NCBI GenBank assembly: GCA_016199065.1
Contig: JACQHK010000001.1
Location: 1 to 35,968, forward strand
Direction of reading: 5' to 3'
DNA: 35,968 nucleotides
Source of the DNA: Candidatus Microgenomates bacterium
GTDB taxonomy: Bacteria > Patescibacteriota > Microgenomatia > JACPZF01
A program made the position numbers and the translations under genes. Positions 1 to 10,237 of the stretch are shown here, piece after piece; positions within the stretch are counted from its first letter, which is position 1, and each line of letters opens with the position of its first letter. The notes beneath the pieces are model-generated. The model worked only from the letters and a program-made list of their open reading frames with translations. It made no database searches and was not told the DNA's origin.

Positions 1-162
1 CACTCGCTGGAAGACCGGATAGCAAAAAATGCCTTAAGGCAAGCCGAGAAGCGGGGAGTGATGAGAACTTTAACTGACAAAGTCGTCATTGCCGGTAAGA
101 AGGAAACTGAGATAAATCCTTCGGCCAGAAGCGCAAAATTAAGAGCGGCGTTCAAGTTGTAA
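1..162 (+). CDS. rsmH: 16S rRNA (cytosine(1402)-N4)-methyltransferase RsmH, C-terminal fragment (5' end outside window)
   Basis: Frame 1 translation HSLEDRIAKNALRQAEKRGVMRTLTDKVVIAGKKETEINPSARSAKLRAAFKL*; SLEDR and NPxARSAKLRA are RsmH C-terminal signatures; position directly upstream of ftsL/ftsI. Confidence 0.85.
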   Translation, partial: HSLEDRIAKNALRQAEKRGVMRTLTDKVVIAGKKETEINPSARSAKLRAAFKL

Positions 163-168
163 AGTATT

Positions 169-492
169 ATGAGAAAACTCGATAACGAAAGACAACAACA
201 AAAACAAGGACGACAAAAATTACTCTTAAGAGCGATCTTTATGGTTGTTTTTATACTTCTTACTTGTCAGATATTTGTTTCAAATTTAATTTCGGCTTCC
301 GGTGATAAGATACAACTTCTTGAACAAAGGCATACCAGTTTAACTTCGCAAAATGAGCAGATTAAAAAAGAAATCGCTTCGGTTAATTCGCTTTCCAACC
401 TCTTACAGGAAGCCGGTAAATTAGGCTTGGTAAAAACCAATTCCGTTATTTATCTCGAAACCCAAGTTAATGTGGCAATGGATGCCCGCTAA
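169..492 (+). CDS. ftsL: FtsL/DivIC-like cell division protein (small single-TM coiled coil)
   Basis: 107 aa, one N-terminal TM followed by a coiled coil, between rsmH and ftsI. Confidence 0.7.
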   Translation: MRKLDNERQQQKQGRQKLLLRAIFMVVFILLTCQIFVSNLISASGDKIQLLEQRHTSLTSQNEQIKKEIASVNSLSNLLQEAGKLGLVKTNSVIYLETQVNVAMDAR

Positions 493-498
493 TTTATT

Positions 499-2238
499 GT
501 GTGGAGAATTCGTTTTACACTCATCTTCTTTACGGTTTTAATTGTCGTAATTATTCTGCGACTTTTTTATTGGCAGGTAATCTTATCCGACAAGCTTTCT
601 TTAAGCGGACATCAACAATATCTTTCTGAAACTGATATTCCCGCTCCGCGTGGAGAAATCAGAACTACTGACAATATTGTTTTGGTAACTAACGAGGCAG
701 CATTCGATCTGTATGTGGCCAAGAACGAAATAAAAATTGACCCTCAATCAATCGCTGACAAACTTGCGGTTCTTTTCGGACAGGAAGATTTTGCTCCCGA
801 AGCTACTTTTTCCGGCATGATCAAACAACCCAGTAATGAAGACGTAAAAACAGAGCTAATTAACAAATTAACCGATAAAAGTTCGGTTTGGACGTTACTT
901 TTCAGAAAAGTTCCGCAGAATATAAAAAACACCATTGAATCATATAAAATCGATGGTCTACATTTTGAAAACGGACAAAAAAGATTCTATCCGGAAAGCT
1001 CGATGTCCGCGCAACTTCTTGGTTTCGTGGGCAGAGATATTACAGCTTCAGACAAAGGTTATTTTGGCCTCGAGGGTTTTTACGACCGGGAATTAAAGGG
1101 AGTTCCGGGAATGGTTTCCCAGGAAAAAGACGTTTACGGCAGACCAATAGTTATCGGAGAAAAGACCGTTAAGGAAGCCGATAACGGTAGAACATTGGTA
1201 TTACATTTAGATCGCACGGTGCAATTTATTATTGAAGAAAAATTACGCGAGGGTCTCGAAAAATACGGGGCCAAAGCCGGTTCAGTAGTCGTAATGGATC
1301 CTACCACCGGAGGTATTATCGGCATGTCCTCTTTCCCATCCTACGATCCAAGAAACTGGTTTACGTACGACTCTTCCCTTTATAAAAATCCTGCTGTTGC
1401 TGATTTTTATGAACCAGGATCCACATTTAAAACCTTAGTAATGTCAGCCGGGATTAACGAAGGAGTAGTTACGCCGGAAACAGAATGTGACAAATGTACT
1501 GGTCCGCGGGAAATTAGTGGTTTTACGATTCGAACCTGGAACAATAAGTACTTTCCTAACTCAACGATGACGCAAGTTCTGGAGCATTCGGATAATACCG
1601 GAATGGTTTTTGTTCAAGAAAAACTGGGTAAAGAAAAATATCTTACTTATCTGCGAAATTTTGGAATAGGAGAAAAAACCGGTATAGATTTGGAGGACGA
1701 GGCGACAATTCCCTTACGGGCAGAAGATGATTGGCGGGCGATAGACTTGGCAACGTCGTCCTTCGGACAAGGAATTGCTGTTACTGCAATCCAACTGGTA
1801 AGAGCCGTGGCGACAATCGCTAATGGCGGTTTACTGTTGGAACCTCATGTTGTTGACAAAGTAATCACACCGGAAGGTAAAGAAATTCCCATCGCGCCTA
1901 AAATCGTTAAGAGGGTAATAAGCAATAAAACAGCTAAAATTATGACAGAGATGTTGATCAATGCTGTAGAAAAGGGAGAGGCCAAATGGGCTAAACCGCC
2001 GGGATTTAGAATTGCCGGAAAAACGGGAACCGCGCAAATCCCCGTAAAAGGGCATTACGACGAAACCAGAACCATTGCCTCTTTCATTGGTTTTGCGCCG
2101 GCAGACCGTCCCAAATTCGTCATGTTAGTGAGAATTTCTGAACCCACGACTTCTCCTTATGGCTCAGAAACCGCAGCACCGCTTTTCTTTGCGATTGCCA
2201 AAGACCTTTTTGCTTATTACGGAATTGGACCGCAATAG
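499..2238 (+). CDS. ftsI: Penicillin-binding protein transpeptidase (FtsI/PBP2-like)
   Basis: GTG start; STFK (SxxK), SDN (SxN) and KTGT motifs; N-terminal TM; dcw context. Confidence 0.92.
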   Translation: MWRIRFTLIFFTVLIVVIILRLFYWQVILSDKLSLSGHQQYLSETDIPAPRGEIRTTDNIVLVTNEAAFDLYVAKNEIKIDPQSIADKLAVLFGQEDFAPEATFSGMIKQPSNEDVKTELINKLTDKSSVWTLLFRKVPQNIKNTIESYKIDGLHFENGQKRFYPESSMSAQLLGFVGRDITASDKGYFGLEGFYDRELKGVPGMVSQEKDVYGRPIVIGEKTVKEADNGRTLVLHLDRTVQFIIEEKLREGLEKYGAKAGSVVVMDPTTGGIIGMSSFPSYDPRNWFTYDSSLYKNPAVADFYEPGSTFKTLVMSAGINEGVVTPETECDKCTGPREISGFTIRTWNNKYFPNSTMTQVLEHSDNTGMVFVQEKLGKEKYLTYLRNFGIGEKTGIDLEDEATIPLRAEDDWRAIDLATSSFGQGIAVTAIQLVRAVATIANGGLLLEPHVVDKVITPEGKEIPIAPKIVKRVISNKTAKIMTEMLINAVEKGEAKWAKPPGFRIAGKTGTAQIPVKGHYDETRTIASFIGFAPADRPKFVMLVRISEPTTSPYGSETAAPLFFAIAKDLFAYYGIGPQ

Positions 2239-2263
2239 TGATTTTGTTATATAATATTTCCTC

Positions 2264-3580
2264 ATGGTTACTAAGCAGAGTCTGCCGTTTAGAACGACAA
2301 TACGCCCTTTTTTGAAAACGCAAATTAAAAAATACCTTCCTTTAGAGGCAATCAATTATTTGTATCATTTTCCTGTTGCTTTAATGGGAGTTTTATTCCA
2401 TTTTTATCCTGCCCGTAATTTAACGGTGATTGGTGTAACAGGAACCTCAGGGAAAACTACCGTAGTTTCGATCATTTACCATCTGCTAAAAAAAGCCGGC
2501 CTTGCGGTTTCTATGGTTTCTACCATCCAGGCAATCATTGGTGATAAAGAATACGACACCGGTTTTCATGTGACAAATCCCGATCCCTGGCAATTACAAA
2601 AATATTTTCAACAAGCAGTTAAGGCTGGGTCGAAGTATTTTGTTTTAGAAATTACTTCGCATGGCTTGGCTCAATTTCGCAACATCGGTGCCCATATTGA
2701 TTTAGGAATCGTTACCAATGTTACCCATGAACATTTAGATTATCATAAAACTTTTAAGAACTATTTATTAACAAAGGCCAAAATCTTCTCGGGTGTTAAA
2801 TACAGCATTATCAACCGTGATGATAAAAATTTCCGTTTGTTAAAAAATTTATCTTCAGGAAGAGTAGTCAGTTTTGGTATTAAAAATGACGCTGATTATA
2901 CGCCGGCAAAATATCCTTTCGTGACAAATCTCACCGGCGAGTTTAATAAATACAATTGTCTGGCAGCCATTTGCGCGGCAAAGATTCTTGGTTTAAGCGA
3001 CGAATTAATAAAAAAGTCATTAGTTAATATTCCTGCCTTGCCCGGTCGGATGGAGGAGGTAAAATTGGGCCAGAATTTTCGTATTTTTATTGATTTTGCA
3101 CACAAGCCCGATGCTCTAGAAAAAGTTCTACAAACATCCTTAAAAAAACCTCATAAAAGGATTATCGTTATGTTCGGAGTGGCCGGTTTAAGGGACAAAG
3201 CCAAAAGGCCAATCATGGGTGAGATTGCCACTCGATTAGCCGATATTTCCGTTTTTACCGCTGAAGATCCCCGAACGGAAAATCTGGGAAGTCTTATCAA
3301 TCAAATAGTGCAGGGTGCACGTCGGACAAACTCTAAGGAAATTAGCGAGCGAGAGCTGGTAAGTATCAATAAAAAATTACCGATACAGCATCTTTTTCTG
3401 CGGGTGCCCGATCGTAAAAAGGCCATCAATCTTCTTATTAACAAGATTGCCCAAAAGGGCGACATTATTTTATTTTGCGGTAAGGGTCATGAGAAATCGA
3501 TGTGTTTCGGTACCACGGAATTTCCCTGGGATGAAAAAAAGGAAATAGTTGATTCGTTAAAAGACAATGCCAAAAAATAA
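2264..3580 (+). CDS. murE: Mur ligase, UDP-N-acetylmuramoyl-tripeptide synthetase-like (MurE)
   Basis: GVTGTSGKTT P-loop, NPDP, ITSHGL, EDPRTE and CGKGHEK motifs; dcw position. Confidence 0.85.
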   Translation: MVTKQSLPFRTTIRPFLKTQIKKYLPLEAINYLYHFPVALMGVLFHFYPARNLTVIGVTGTSGKTTVVSIIYHLLKKAGLAVSMVSTIQAIIGDKEYDTGFHVTNPDPWQLQKYFQQAVKAGSKYFVLEITSHGLAQFRNIGAHIDLGIVTNVTHEHLDYHKTFKNYLLTKAKIFSGVKYSIINRDDKNFRLLKNLSSGRVVSFGIKNDADYTPAKYPFVTNLTGEFNKYNCLAAICAAKILGLSDELIKKSLVNIPALPGRMEEVKLGQNFRIFIDFAHKPDALEKVLQTSLKKPHKRIIVMFGVAGLRDKAKRPIMGEIATRLADISVFTAEDPRTENLGSLINQIVQGARRTNSKEISERELVSINKKLPIQHLFLRVPDRKKAINLLINKIAQKGDIILFCGKGHEKSMCFGTTEFPWDEKKEIVDSLKDNAKK

Positions 3581-4967
3581 AAAAAGAATTCATTTTGTCG
3601 GAATTAAAGGGGTAGGAATGACCGCTTTAGCAATTTACGCTAAGGAGAGGGGTTATTTGGTAAGCGGTTCTGATGTGGCAGAAGAGTTTTTGACTGACAA
3701 GATGTTAAACAAATTTAGCATTCCCTTTAAGATCGGTTTTGAGCGAAAAGATTTAAAAACAAAACCGGATTTAGTAATAGTCACTGGCGCACACGGCGGG
3801 ATGACCAACAGAGAAGCAATGGACTTTTCTCAGGAAGGAATTGAGGTTATTACTCACGGTCAGGCCTTAGGGCGTTTTGTTAACGAAAAAAAAGGTATCT
3901 CAGTTTCCGGTGTGGGAGGAAAAACAACCACTTCTGCCATGATTGCCTGCGTGTTGATGCATAACAAAATAGATCCCTCTTATGCTGTAGGTGTGGCTGA
4001 TATTTTTCCTTTAGGACAACCCGGGCACTACGGAAAAGGAGAATATTTTGTGGCAGAAGCCGATGAATATGCCTCCTGTCCTCATACCGATCCTACGCCT
4101 CGATTTTTATATCAAAAACCTCGGATAATAGTTATAACCAATATCGAATACGATCACCCGGATATCTACCCGTCTCTTTTAGACACTTTGGCGGCTTTTG
4201 GTTCATTTGTTAATAATATGCACGAGGATGGGTTATTAGTGATCAATGGTGATAACCCGCATAATCGAACTTTGCTAAAAAGCATAAGTAAAAAAACACA
4301 AACCTATGGTTTTTCTCCTAACCTTTCGTATCAGATAGAAAAAGTTAAATTTAGGGAAGGAAAAACTACTTTTTCTCTCAGGCAAAAAAACTTGTCCCTA
4401 GGAGAATATCAGCTAAATGTGCCTGGCAAGTTTAATATTTTAAACGCGACTGCAGCGATTGTCGTTGGTTTACAAGTCGGCTTAACTACTTCGCAAGTCA
4501 AAGAAGGTTTGCAGCAATTTCTGGGTACCAAAAGAAGATTTGAATTAATTGGAGAAAAAGGAAAAGTTAAAGTATATGATGATTACGCACATCATCCTTC
4601 GGAAATAAAAATGACCTTAATGGCTGCAAAAGAATGGTTTCCCAAGCACAAAATTTTTTGTCTTTTTCAACCGCATACCTATTCTAGAACCAAAAGTCTC
4701 TTGCCTGATTTTGCCCGCAGTTTCGGTTTTGCGGATGAAGTTATGATCTTGCCTATTTTTCCCTCCGCCAGAGAAGAAGTTGACCCGGAAATTAATTCCT
4801 CTATTTTGGCGAGCAAAATCAACCTGTTCCACCCGCGAGTTACTTTTGAAGGACGCGAAGAAAAAATTCTGGAAAGAATAAAAAACACTAAAGACGATAC
4901 AATAGTAATAACCATGGGTGCTGGTGATATTTATGAAATAGGCCCAAAAATTTTGCGAAGTATTTAA
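3567..4967 (+). CDS. murC: UDP-N-acetylmuramate ligase, MurC/Mpl family
   Basis: HFVGIKGVGMTALA N-terminus, GVGGKTTT P-loop, EADEY and NIEYDHPDIYP motifs, DDYAHHPSEI; position between murE and murB. Confidence 0.85.
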   Translation: MPKNKKRIHFVGIKGVGMTALAIYAKERGYLVSGSDVAEEFLTDKMLNKFSIPFKIGFERKDLKTKPDLVIVTGAHGGMTNREAMDFSQEGIEVITHGQALGRFVNEKKGISVSGVGGKTTTSAMIACVLMHNKIDPSYAVGVADIFPLGQPGHYGKGEYFVAEADEYASCPHTDPTPRFLYQKPRIIVITNIEYDHPDIYPSLLDTLAAFGSFVNNMHEDGLLVINGDNPHNRTLLKSISKKTQTYGFSPNLSYQIEKVKFREGKTTFSLRQKNLSLGEYQLNVPGKFNILNATAAIVVGLQVGLTTSQVKEGLQQFLGTKRRFELIGEKGKVKVYDDYAHHPSEIKMTLMAAKEWFPKHKIFCLFQPHTYSRTKSLLPDFARSFGFADEVMILPIFPSAREEVDPEINSSILASKINLFHPRVTFEGREEKILERIKNTKDDTIVITMGAGDIYEIGPKILRSI

Positions 4968-4969
4968 CT

Positions 4970-5962
4970 ATGTTACCAAAAACGTTACAGTCAAAATTAG
5001 AAAAGGAATTAGGAGAGGGAAGAATTAAACGAGATGAAAAATTAGCTCTCCATACCAGCTGGCGCATTGGTGGTTTAACTAGGTTTTGGTTTGAAGCAAA
5101 AAACCAGGATGAGTTAGTAAAAGCAGTGATCATGTCCAGAAAACTCAGTCTCCCCCTTTTCGTCTTGGGAGGGGGCACCAATGTTTTAATCGGTGACAAA
5201 ACTTTTCCCGGTTTAGTTATTAAAAATAATAGCGGGCAGATAAAAATATTAGGAGTAGGCGGAAAAATCGTTAAAGGAGAGAGACAAGACTCGCGAGTTT
5301 TAGTAGAAGCTGATTCAGGAGTGGTGTTTAACCGCCTAGTTCGCTTTACCCTGGACGAAGCTTTATCCAATTTTGAATCATTTTTGGGCCAGCCAGGTTC
5401 AGTGGGAGGCGCCATATATATTAACGCGCATTTTATGAAAGACAAAAAGTACGTGGGAGACTATGTTTCCAGTGTGAAATTACTTGATTCCAATAATCAG
5501 GTCAAAGAAGTGGGATTGGATTATTTGCAATTTGGTTATGATTATTCAAAAATACAGGAGACACAAGACATTGTCTTAAGCGCCACTTTTAATTTCACGC
5601 GCTTTGTAAAAGAAAAAGTTTGGGAAAGAGCCAACCAGACGACTTTTTACCGACAAACTACACAACCGTCCGGTTATCCTACTGCCGGATGTACCTTTCG
5701 CAATATATCTTACGCGCAAGCCCTTTTTATTCCTACGCCCGAATATACCACGTCGGCCGGATATTTAATTGATCAATGTGGACTTAAGGGTAAGGTAATC
5801 GGAGGGGCACAAATTTCTGACCAGCATGCCAATTTTATTCTCAATGTCAAAAACGCTTCGGCACAGGACGTACTGGATCTAATTAATCTCTGCAAACAAA
5901 AAGTTAAAGAAAAATTTAATATTGAATTACACGAAGAAGTAGTTTTAAAAGGAGTTTTTTAA
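4970..5962 (+). CDS. murB: UDP-N-acetylenolpyruvoylglucosamine reductase
   Basis: LGGGTNVLIGD FAD-binding motif, GQPGSVGGAIYINA, AGYLIDQCGLKG; dcw position. Confidence 0.92.
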   Translation: MLPKTLQSKLEKELGEGRIKRDEKLALHTSWRIGGLTRFWFEAKNQDELVKAVIMSRKLSLPLFVLGGGTNVLIGDKTFPGLVIKNNSGQIKILGVGGKIVKGERQDSRVLVEADSGVVFNRLVRFTLDEALSNFESFLGQPGSVGGAIYINAHFMKDKKYVGDYVSSVKLLDSNNQVKEVGLDYLQFGYDYSKIQETQDIVLSATFNFTRFVKEKVWERANQTTFYRQTTQPSGYPTAGCTFRNISYAQALFIPTPEYTTSAGYLIDQCGLKGKVIGGAQISDQHANFILNVKNASAQDVLDLINLCKQKVKEKFNIELHEEVVLKGVF

Positions 5963-7296
5963 TGGAAATCTATACGGTGGAAGGTGGTTACAATTTAACA
6001 GGAGAAGTCAGAGTTAGTGGTGCAAAGAATGTGGCCCTTAAAGTTTTAATCGCCAGTCTGTTAACAGATGAAGAAGTATTGATTGAAAACATACCGTCAA
6101 TCTCCGACGTCTTTTCTTTGATAGAAATGCTCAAAGAAATAGGCGTAAGAATTGAAACAGATGAAAAAAAACACCGTTTGGTAGTCAGCGCCAGAGAAAT
6201 TAAACGAAACAAAATTACTTCTCCTCATTTCTCAAAGTTAAGAGCCTCGTTTCTATTGATGATTCCCTTGTTGTTAAGGTTTAGGGAAGTGGAAATTCCG
6301 TTATCCGGTGGCGATAAGATCGGTGTACGTCCCATTGACCGGACGATTGAAGGATTGGAAAAAATGGGAGCAAAAATTACTTACCAAGATCACAGCCATC
6401 TCCTACAGGCAAAAAAGTTAACGGGAGCAAAATATACTTTTAAAAAAAATACCCATACCGGAACTGAGGCTTTAGTTATGGCTGCAACTTTAGCTTGGGG
6501 TGAAACGGTTTTGAAAAACGCCTCCGAAGAACCGGAGGTCGATGAACTGATTAGACTCTTAAACGACATGGGTGCAAAAATTAAAAGACTTTCCAGCAGA
6601 AAAATCGTCATTAATGGGGTTAAAAAATTACATGGTACAAAGTTTACTATAATTTCCGATCGCAACGAAATTGTCACTTTTATCTGCGCGACGATTTTTA
6701 CGCGAGGCAAAACAGTGATTTCGCCAGTGGAGCATTTGCACCTGACGCATTTTTATGAAAAATTATCCGTCGCCGGTGCAAAAATTGAACAGCGAGAGTC
6801 ACGGCTTTTTGTTAATGGCGCAAACAGCGATTTAAAAGGAATTGATATTGTTACTTCACCCCATCCTGGATTTATGACAGATTGGCAGGCGCCCTGGGCG
6901 GTTTTGATGACTGGCGCGCAAGGAAGTTCCGTGGTGCACGAGGCTGTTTTTGAGAAGCGATTCGGTTATATTTCCGAGTTGAATAAAATGGGTGCGGGAA
7001 TAGAGTTATTTAACCCGGATGTAAAAAACCCGGAACTTTTTTATAATTTTAATTTAACCGACCGGGGAGATAATTTTCACGCGATTAGGATTTCCGGGCC
7101 CAAACAACTATTAGGTAACGAATTGGTGATTCCTGATCTGCGAGCCGGTGCAACGTTGGTTTTAGCCGCCTTGGGTTCTCAAGGAACCAGTAAACTCACG
7201 GGAATAGAACACATCGACCGCGGCTACGAAAAATTTGAAAAGAGACTTTCTGCACTGGGAGCTAAAATTAGACGCGTAGAAGTAGCAAGCAAATAG
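5962..7296 (+). CDS. murA: UDP-N-acetylglucosamine 1-carboxyvinyltransferase
   Basis: EPSP-synthase-fold protein: VSGAKNVALKVLIASLL, TSPHPGFMTDWQAP, DLRAGATLVLAAL; start overlaps murB stop. Confidence 0.92.
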   Translation: MEIYTVEGGYNLTGEVRVSGAKNVALKVLIASLLTDEEVLIENIPSISDVFSLIEMLKEIGVRIETDEKKHRLVVSAREIKRNKITSPHFSKLRASFLLMIPLLLRFREVEIPLSGGDKIGVRPIDRTIEGLEKMGAKITYQDHSHLLQAKKLTGAKYTFKKNTHTGTEALVMAATLAWGETVLKNASEEPEVDELIRLLNDMGAKIKRLSSRKIVINGVKKLHGTKFTIISDRNEIVTFICATIFTRGKTVISPVEHLHLTHFYEKLSVAGAKIEQRESRLFVNGANSDLKGIDIVTSPHPGFMTDWQAPWAVLMTGAQGSSVVHEAVFEKRFGYISELNKMGAGIELFNPDVKNPELFYNFNLTDRGDNFHAIRISGPKQLLGNELVIPDLRAGATLVLAALGSQGTSKLTGIEHIDRGYEKFEKRLSALGAKIRRVEVASK

Positions 7297-7308
7297 TTAA
7301 ATAGGTTT

Positions 7309-7336
7309 TACTATGATACTGCACAGTATCATAGTA
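7309..7336. terminator. Hairpin between convergent murA and femX-like genes (candidate bidirectional terminator)
   Basis: Perfect 13-bp inverted repeat TACTATGATACTG-CA-CAGTATCATAGTA; only a weak T tract follows. Confidence 0.5.
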
Positions 7337-7360
7337 TTTAAGGGTTAAATTGTTGTTAAA

Positions 7361-8383
7361 TTATATTTTTCTTATTTTTTTCCGGATATTTTCCACCAAA
7401 TAATTTAAAAAGTATCTTTTCCTGTCAATCACGAAGTCTTGAGCATGAAGATAAGCTACGTCTTGCCCGCCAAACCCTCTCTTGAATACCGAAACATTAT
7501 AAAAACGATGGGCCGGATTGTTGGTTGAAGTTACTCCCCAAAAATTATATTTCCTAAAACCTCGTTTTTGGGCATCTTTAATTGCTTCCCATTGAATTAA
7601 ATAGGCACCGGGATGTTTCCTTCCCTCTGAGGTGCCAGTTCCGTAATGATAAACGGCTTCTTGGTTATAAAAAATTATAAAAGCTTGGGCTAACAACGTG
7701 TCTTCGTAATATGCTTCATACAAGAGAGCAGTTTTGTTTTTAGCAAATTCAGTAAACTGGTTTACTAAAAAATCATACGTAAAAGGAACAAATTTATGGC
7801 GGCGTGCCGTTTCCAGTTGTATTTCGTAAAAAAGTTTTATTTTCTGTGGATTGTCTGATTTTTCAACTCGGATATTTTGTGAAATTGCTTTTTTAATCTC
7901 GTACCTGGTTGATTTTCTCATCTTGGACAATAGTTGATCCGGGGACAGAGCAAGATCCAGCACAGAAGTAAGTTCGGCATGCAGATGGATTAACGCGTCT
8001 TTAGAACCGTGATCAGAAAAAATATTTTTGTTTGACTGACTTTCTAAAAGCTGCGGACGTATTCTGATAAAAACGCAAGAGTTTTGTCGGGCGATATTTT
8101 TAATCTCGCTAAAAAAAGTTTCCACCAATTCTTTTGTTGGCCAATCAATAATTGGTCCTCCGGGAATAACGAGATGTTTACCTCTTTTGGCCGTTTCAAT
8201 AATTGCTAAGCAGACACCGATCATCTTACCCTCTTCTTCAAAAGCGAGCCGGAAAATTTTTTTTCCCAGTTTTTCGTTAAATTCTCCCCAAGACCATGAC
8301 TGAAGAAAGGAAGACTCCTCATGACTTAAGAGAAATTCTTCCCAATCGTGTTTGTTGCTCTGTAGATTTACTTTAATAACCAT
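7361..8383 (-). CDS. FemAB/FemX-family peptidyltransferase (GNAT fold), peptidoglycan interpeptide bridge
   Basis: SFLQSWSWGEF N-terminus, RKSTRYEIKKA, GAYLIQWEAIKDAQKRGFRKYNFWG; characteristic of FemAB (COG2348). Confidence 0.85.
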   Translation of the reverse strand: MVIKVNLQSNKHDWEEFLLSHEESSFLQSWSWGEFNEKLGKKIFRLAFEEEGKMIGVCLAIIETAKRGKHLVIPGGPIIDWPTKELVETFFSEIKNIARQNSCVFIRIRPQLLESQSNKNIFSDHGSKDALIHLHAELTSVLDLALSPDQLLSKMRKSTRYEIKKAISQNIRVEKSDNPQKIKLFYEIQLETARRHKFVPFTYDFLVNQFTEFAKNKTALLYEAYYEDTLLAQAFIIFYNQEAVYHYGTGTSEGRKHPGAYLIQWEAIKDAQKRGFRKYNFWGVTSTNNPAHRFYNVSVFKRGFGGQDVAYLHAQDFVIDRKRYFLNYLVENIRKKIRKI

Positions 8384-9552
8384 TTTTTTATTTCCCCAGA
8401 AATATATAAGGCCTGTTTCCTGTTAGTATTAGAGTGCGTGGGGAGATTTAAAATCTGGTCTGCTATTTTTTCCGCGATGGGACAATCACCTCTTTTATAG
8501 TTTGTTTGGTTTAAATATTTTTTGGGAGCAATAGGGCCATCATACCAGATATCTGACAAATAAATTCCCTTAGTTTTAAGATATTGTATTAAACTAGCCC
8601 TGTTTTTTACCAGAACAGGAAAACGGACACAAGAAGATAACTCAAGACTATGTTGATCGACCAGAACGGTTAACTCGGGAGGCAGATTCTTTAAATATAT
8701 CAAGCTGATTTTCTGACGATGTTTAATGTTATCTGAAAGTTTCTCTAATTGTTGCCTGATCAAAGCCGCATTCCAGGGTGGCAGTTTTTTGTAAACGGAA
8801 GTAAAAGAGGTCATGGGTTGAGAAAGCAAGTTAAATGTTTTGAGAATATGATGTAAAATTTTTCCAGCGCCAATAAAGTAGGTTTTTCTAATTAGATAAG
8901 TTAAAAGCGGATAGAAACGATTTAGAAGATCCTCTCTAAAAGACAAATCAGAAAAACTTTTGGAAAGTGGTAAGGTACCTATGTTTCGTATGATTAATGC
9001 GCCCCCTGTTACTCCGTCAATCATTTTGTCCTGGCTGAAAGAAAACGCACTAAAATCACCCACCGTTCCTGCCGGTCTTTGGTTTGGATAAATTGTTCCG
9101 GCGCTGTGGGCAAGGTCCTCAATGAGGATAAGATTATTTTTTTTACAGGCTTTTTCAATTTCCGTCAGATTGCAGGGGAAACCAAGTGTATTTTGTAATA
9201 AAACAATTTTTAAATCCGGGTTTTTAGCTAGGGTTATTTTTAAGGTACGCGCTGAAAAATTTAAAGAATTTTTTTCCAAATCGACAAAAACCGGGCGACG
9301 ACCGCTTTTTACCACAGCTTCAAAAACGGCAAAGCACGTAAAACCGGTGATACCAACCGCATAGGTTATAGGATAGCTTGTTAAAGCCATTTCTATCGAT
9401 TCGCGGCCTTTATTAGTAAGAATTACCTTTCCCGAGTATTTCTTTTCTAACAAAACCTTTAGTTGATTTAAATAAGATTGGTTGTTAGCCGTAAAAAGTG
9501 CCTTGAGAACAAAATTAAAATTGTAATTAGAGCCGAGGGAATTAAAGATCAT
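8368..9552 (-). CDS. DegT/DnrJ/EryC1-family PLP-dependent aminotransferase
   Basis: LIEDLAHSAG and FSFSQDKMIDGVTGGAL (PLP lysine) motifs. Confidence 0.8.
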   Translation of the reverse strand: MIFNSLGSNYNFNFVLKALFTANNQSYLNQLKVLLEKKYSGKVILTNKGRESIEMALTSYPITYAVGITGFTCFAVFEAVVKSGRRPVFVDLEKNSLNFSARTLKITLAKNPDLKIVLLQNTLGFPCNLTEIEKACKKNNLILIEDLAHSAGTIYPNQRPAGTVGDFSAFSFSQDKMIDGVTGGALIIRNIGTLPLSKSFSDLSFREDLLNRFYPLLTYLIRKTYFIGAGKILHHILKTFNLLSQPMTSFTSVYKKLPPWNAALIRQQLEKLSDNIKHRQKISLIYLKNLPPELTVLVDQHSLELSSCVRFPVLVKNRASLIQYLKTKGIYLSDIWYDGPIAPKKYLNQTNYKRGDCPIAEKIADQILNLPTHSNTNRKQALYISGEIKKWLLK

Positions 9553-10237
9553 GATTTTTTAAGTAGTTAATAATTACTTCTGCTGTTTTTTTGGGGTGAG
9601 TAAAATGTGGGGAGTGTCTGGCGGATTTAATAATTTCCAAGTGAGAATTTGCTATTTTTTTATTCATTAATTTACCATCGGCCAAAGGAGTTATTTGATC
9701 CTTTTCTCCCCAAATAATTAATGTTGGAACTTTAATGGCAGAGAGGATTGGCGTTAAGTCCGAAGAGATGAGATTAAGCATGGTTTCTTTTAAAGGACCA
9801 TTAGCCAGACGATAATCCTGTTCTCCCACCACCCGGTAGAGAAGTTTTTTCATTAATGGCGAAGTGGTAATTTTTTTACCCTTTTTGGCTATCAGATTAA
9901 AAATATTTCTTTTTAACAACAAAAAAAATTCCCGATGGTAAATTCCTGCACTGTCAAGAAGAATTAGTTTTTCGATGTTCTCGGGATGTTGATTTGCAAA
10001 ATAGAGAGCCAGCCTTCCGCCGTTTGAATGACCGAATAAAATCACTTTTTGGTCACCTATTTCCTTTTTTAGCCATTCGGAATAATCATTTACCGTCCAA
10101 ACCGAATCTAGTTGACCAGTCAGGCCAGGTATTTTTAATAATTTACCGGCGATTTTATTGTGTTTCAGGATGGATACAAATTCATGCCATTTTTCGAAAG
10201 AATATGTCCAGCCGTGTAAAATATATATTTTTTTCAT
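9542..10237 (-). CDS. Alpha/beta hydrolase
   Basis: LHGWTYSFEKW (oxyanion region), GHSNGG nucleophile elbow, WGEKDQITP, ARHSPHFTHP. Likely start is the inner Met at 10237, giving an ATGA overlap with murF; the ORF-track start is 10267. Confidence 0.85.
   Translation of the reverse strand: MKKIYILHGWTYSFEKWHEFVSILKHNKIAGKLLKIPGLTGQLDSVWTVNDYSEWLKKEIGDQKVILFGHSNGGRLALYFANQHPENIEKLILLDSAGIYHREFFLLLKRNIFNLIAKKGKKITTSPLMKKLLYRVVGEQDYRLANGPLKETMLNLISSDLTPILSAIKVPTLIIWGEKDQITPLADGKLMNKKIANSHLEIIKSARHSPHFTHPKKTAEVIINYLKNHDL

Noticed and set aside
4888-5445. 185-aa minus-strand ORF opposite murB
   Set aside because: Shadow ORF antisense to a well-supported gene; no recognisable family.
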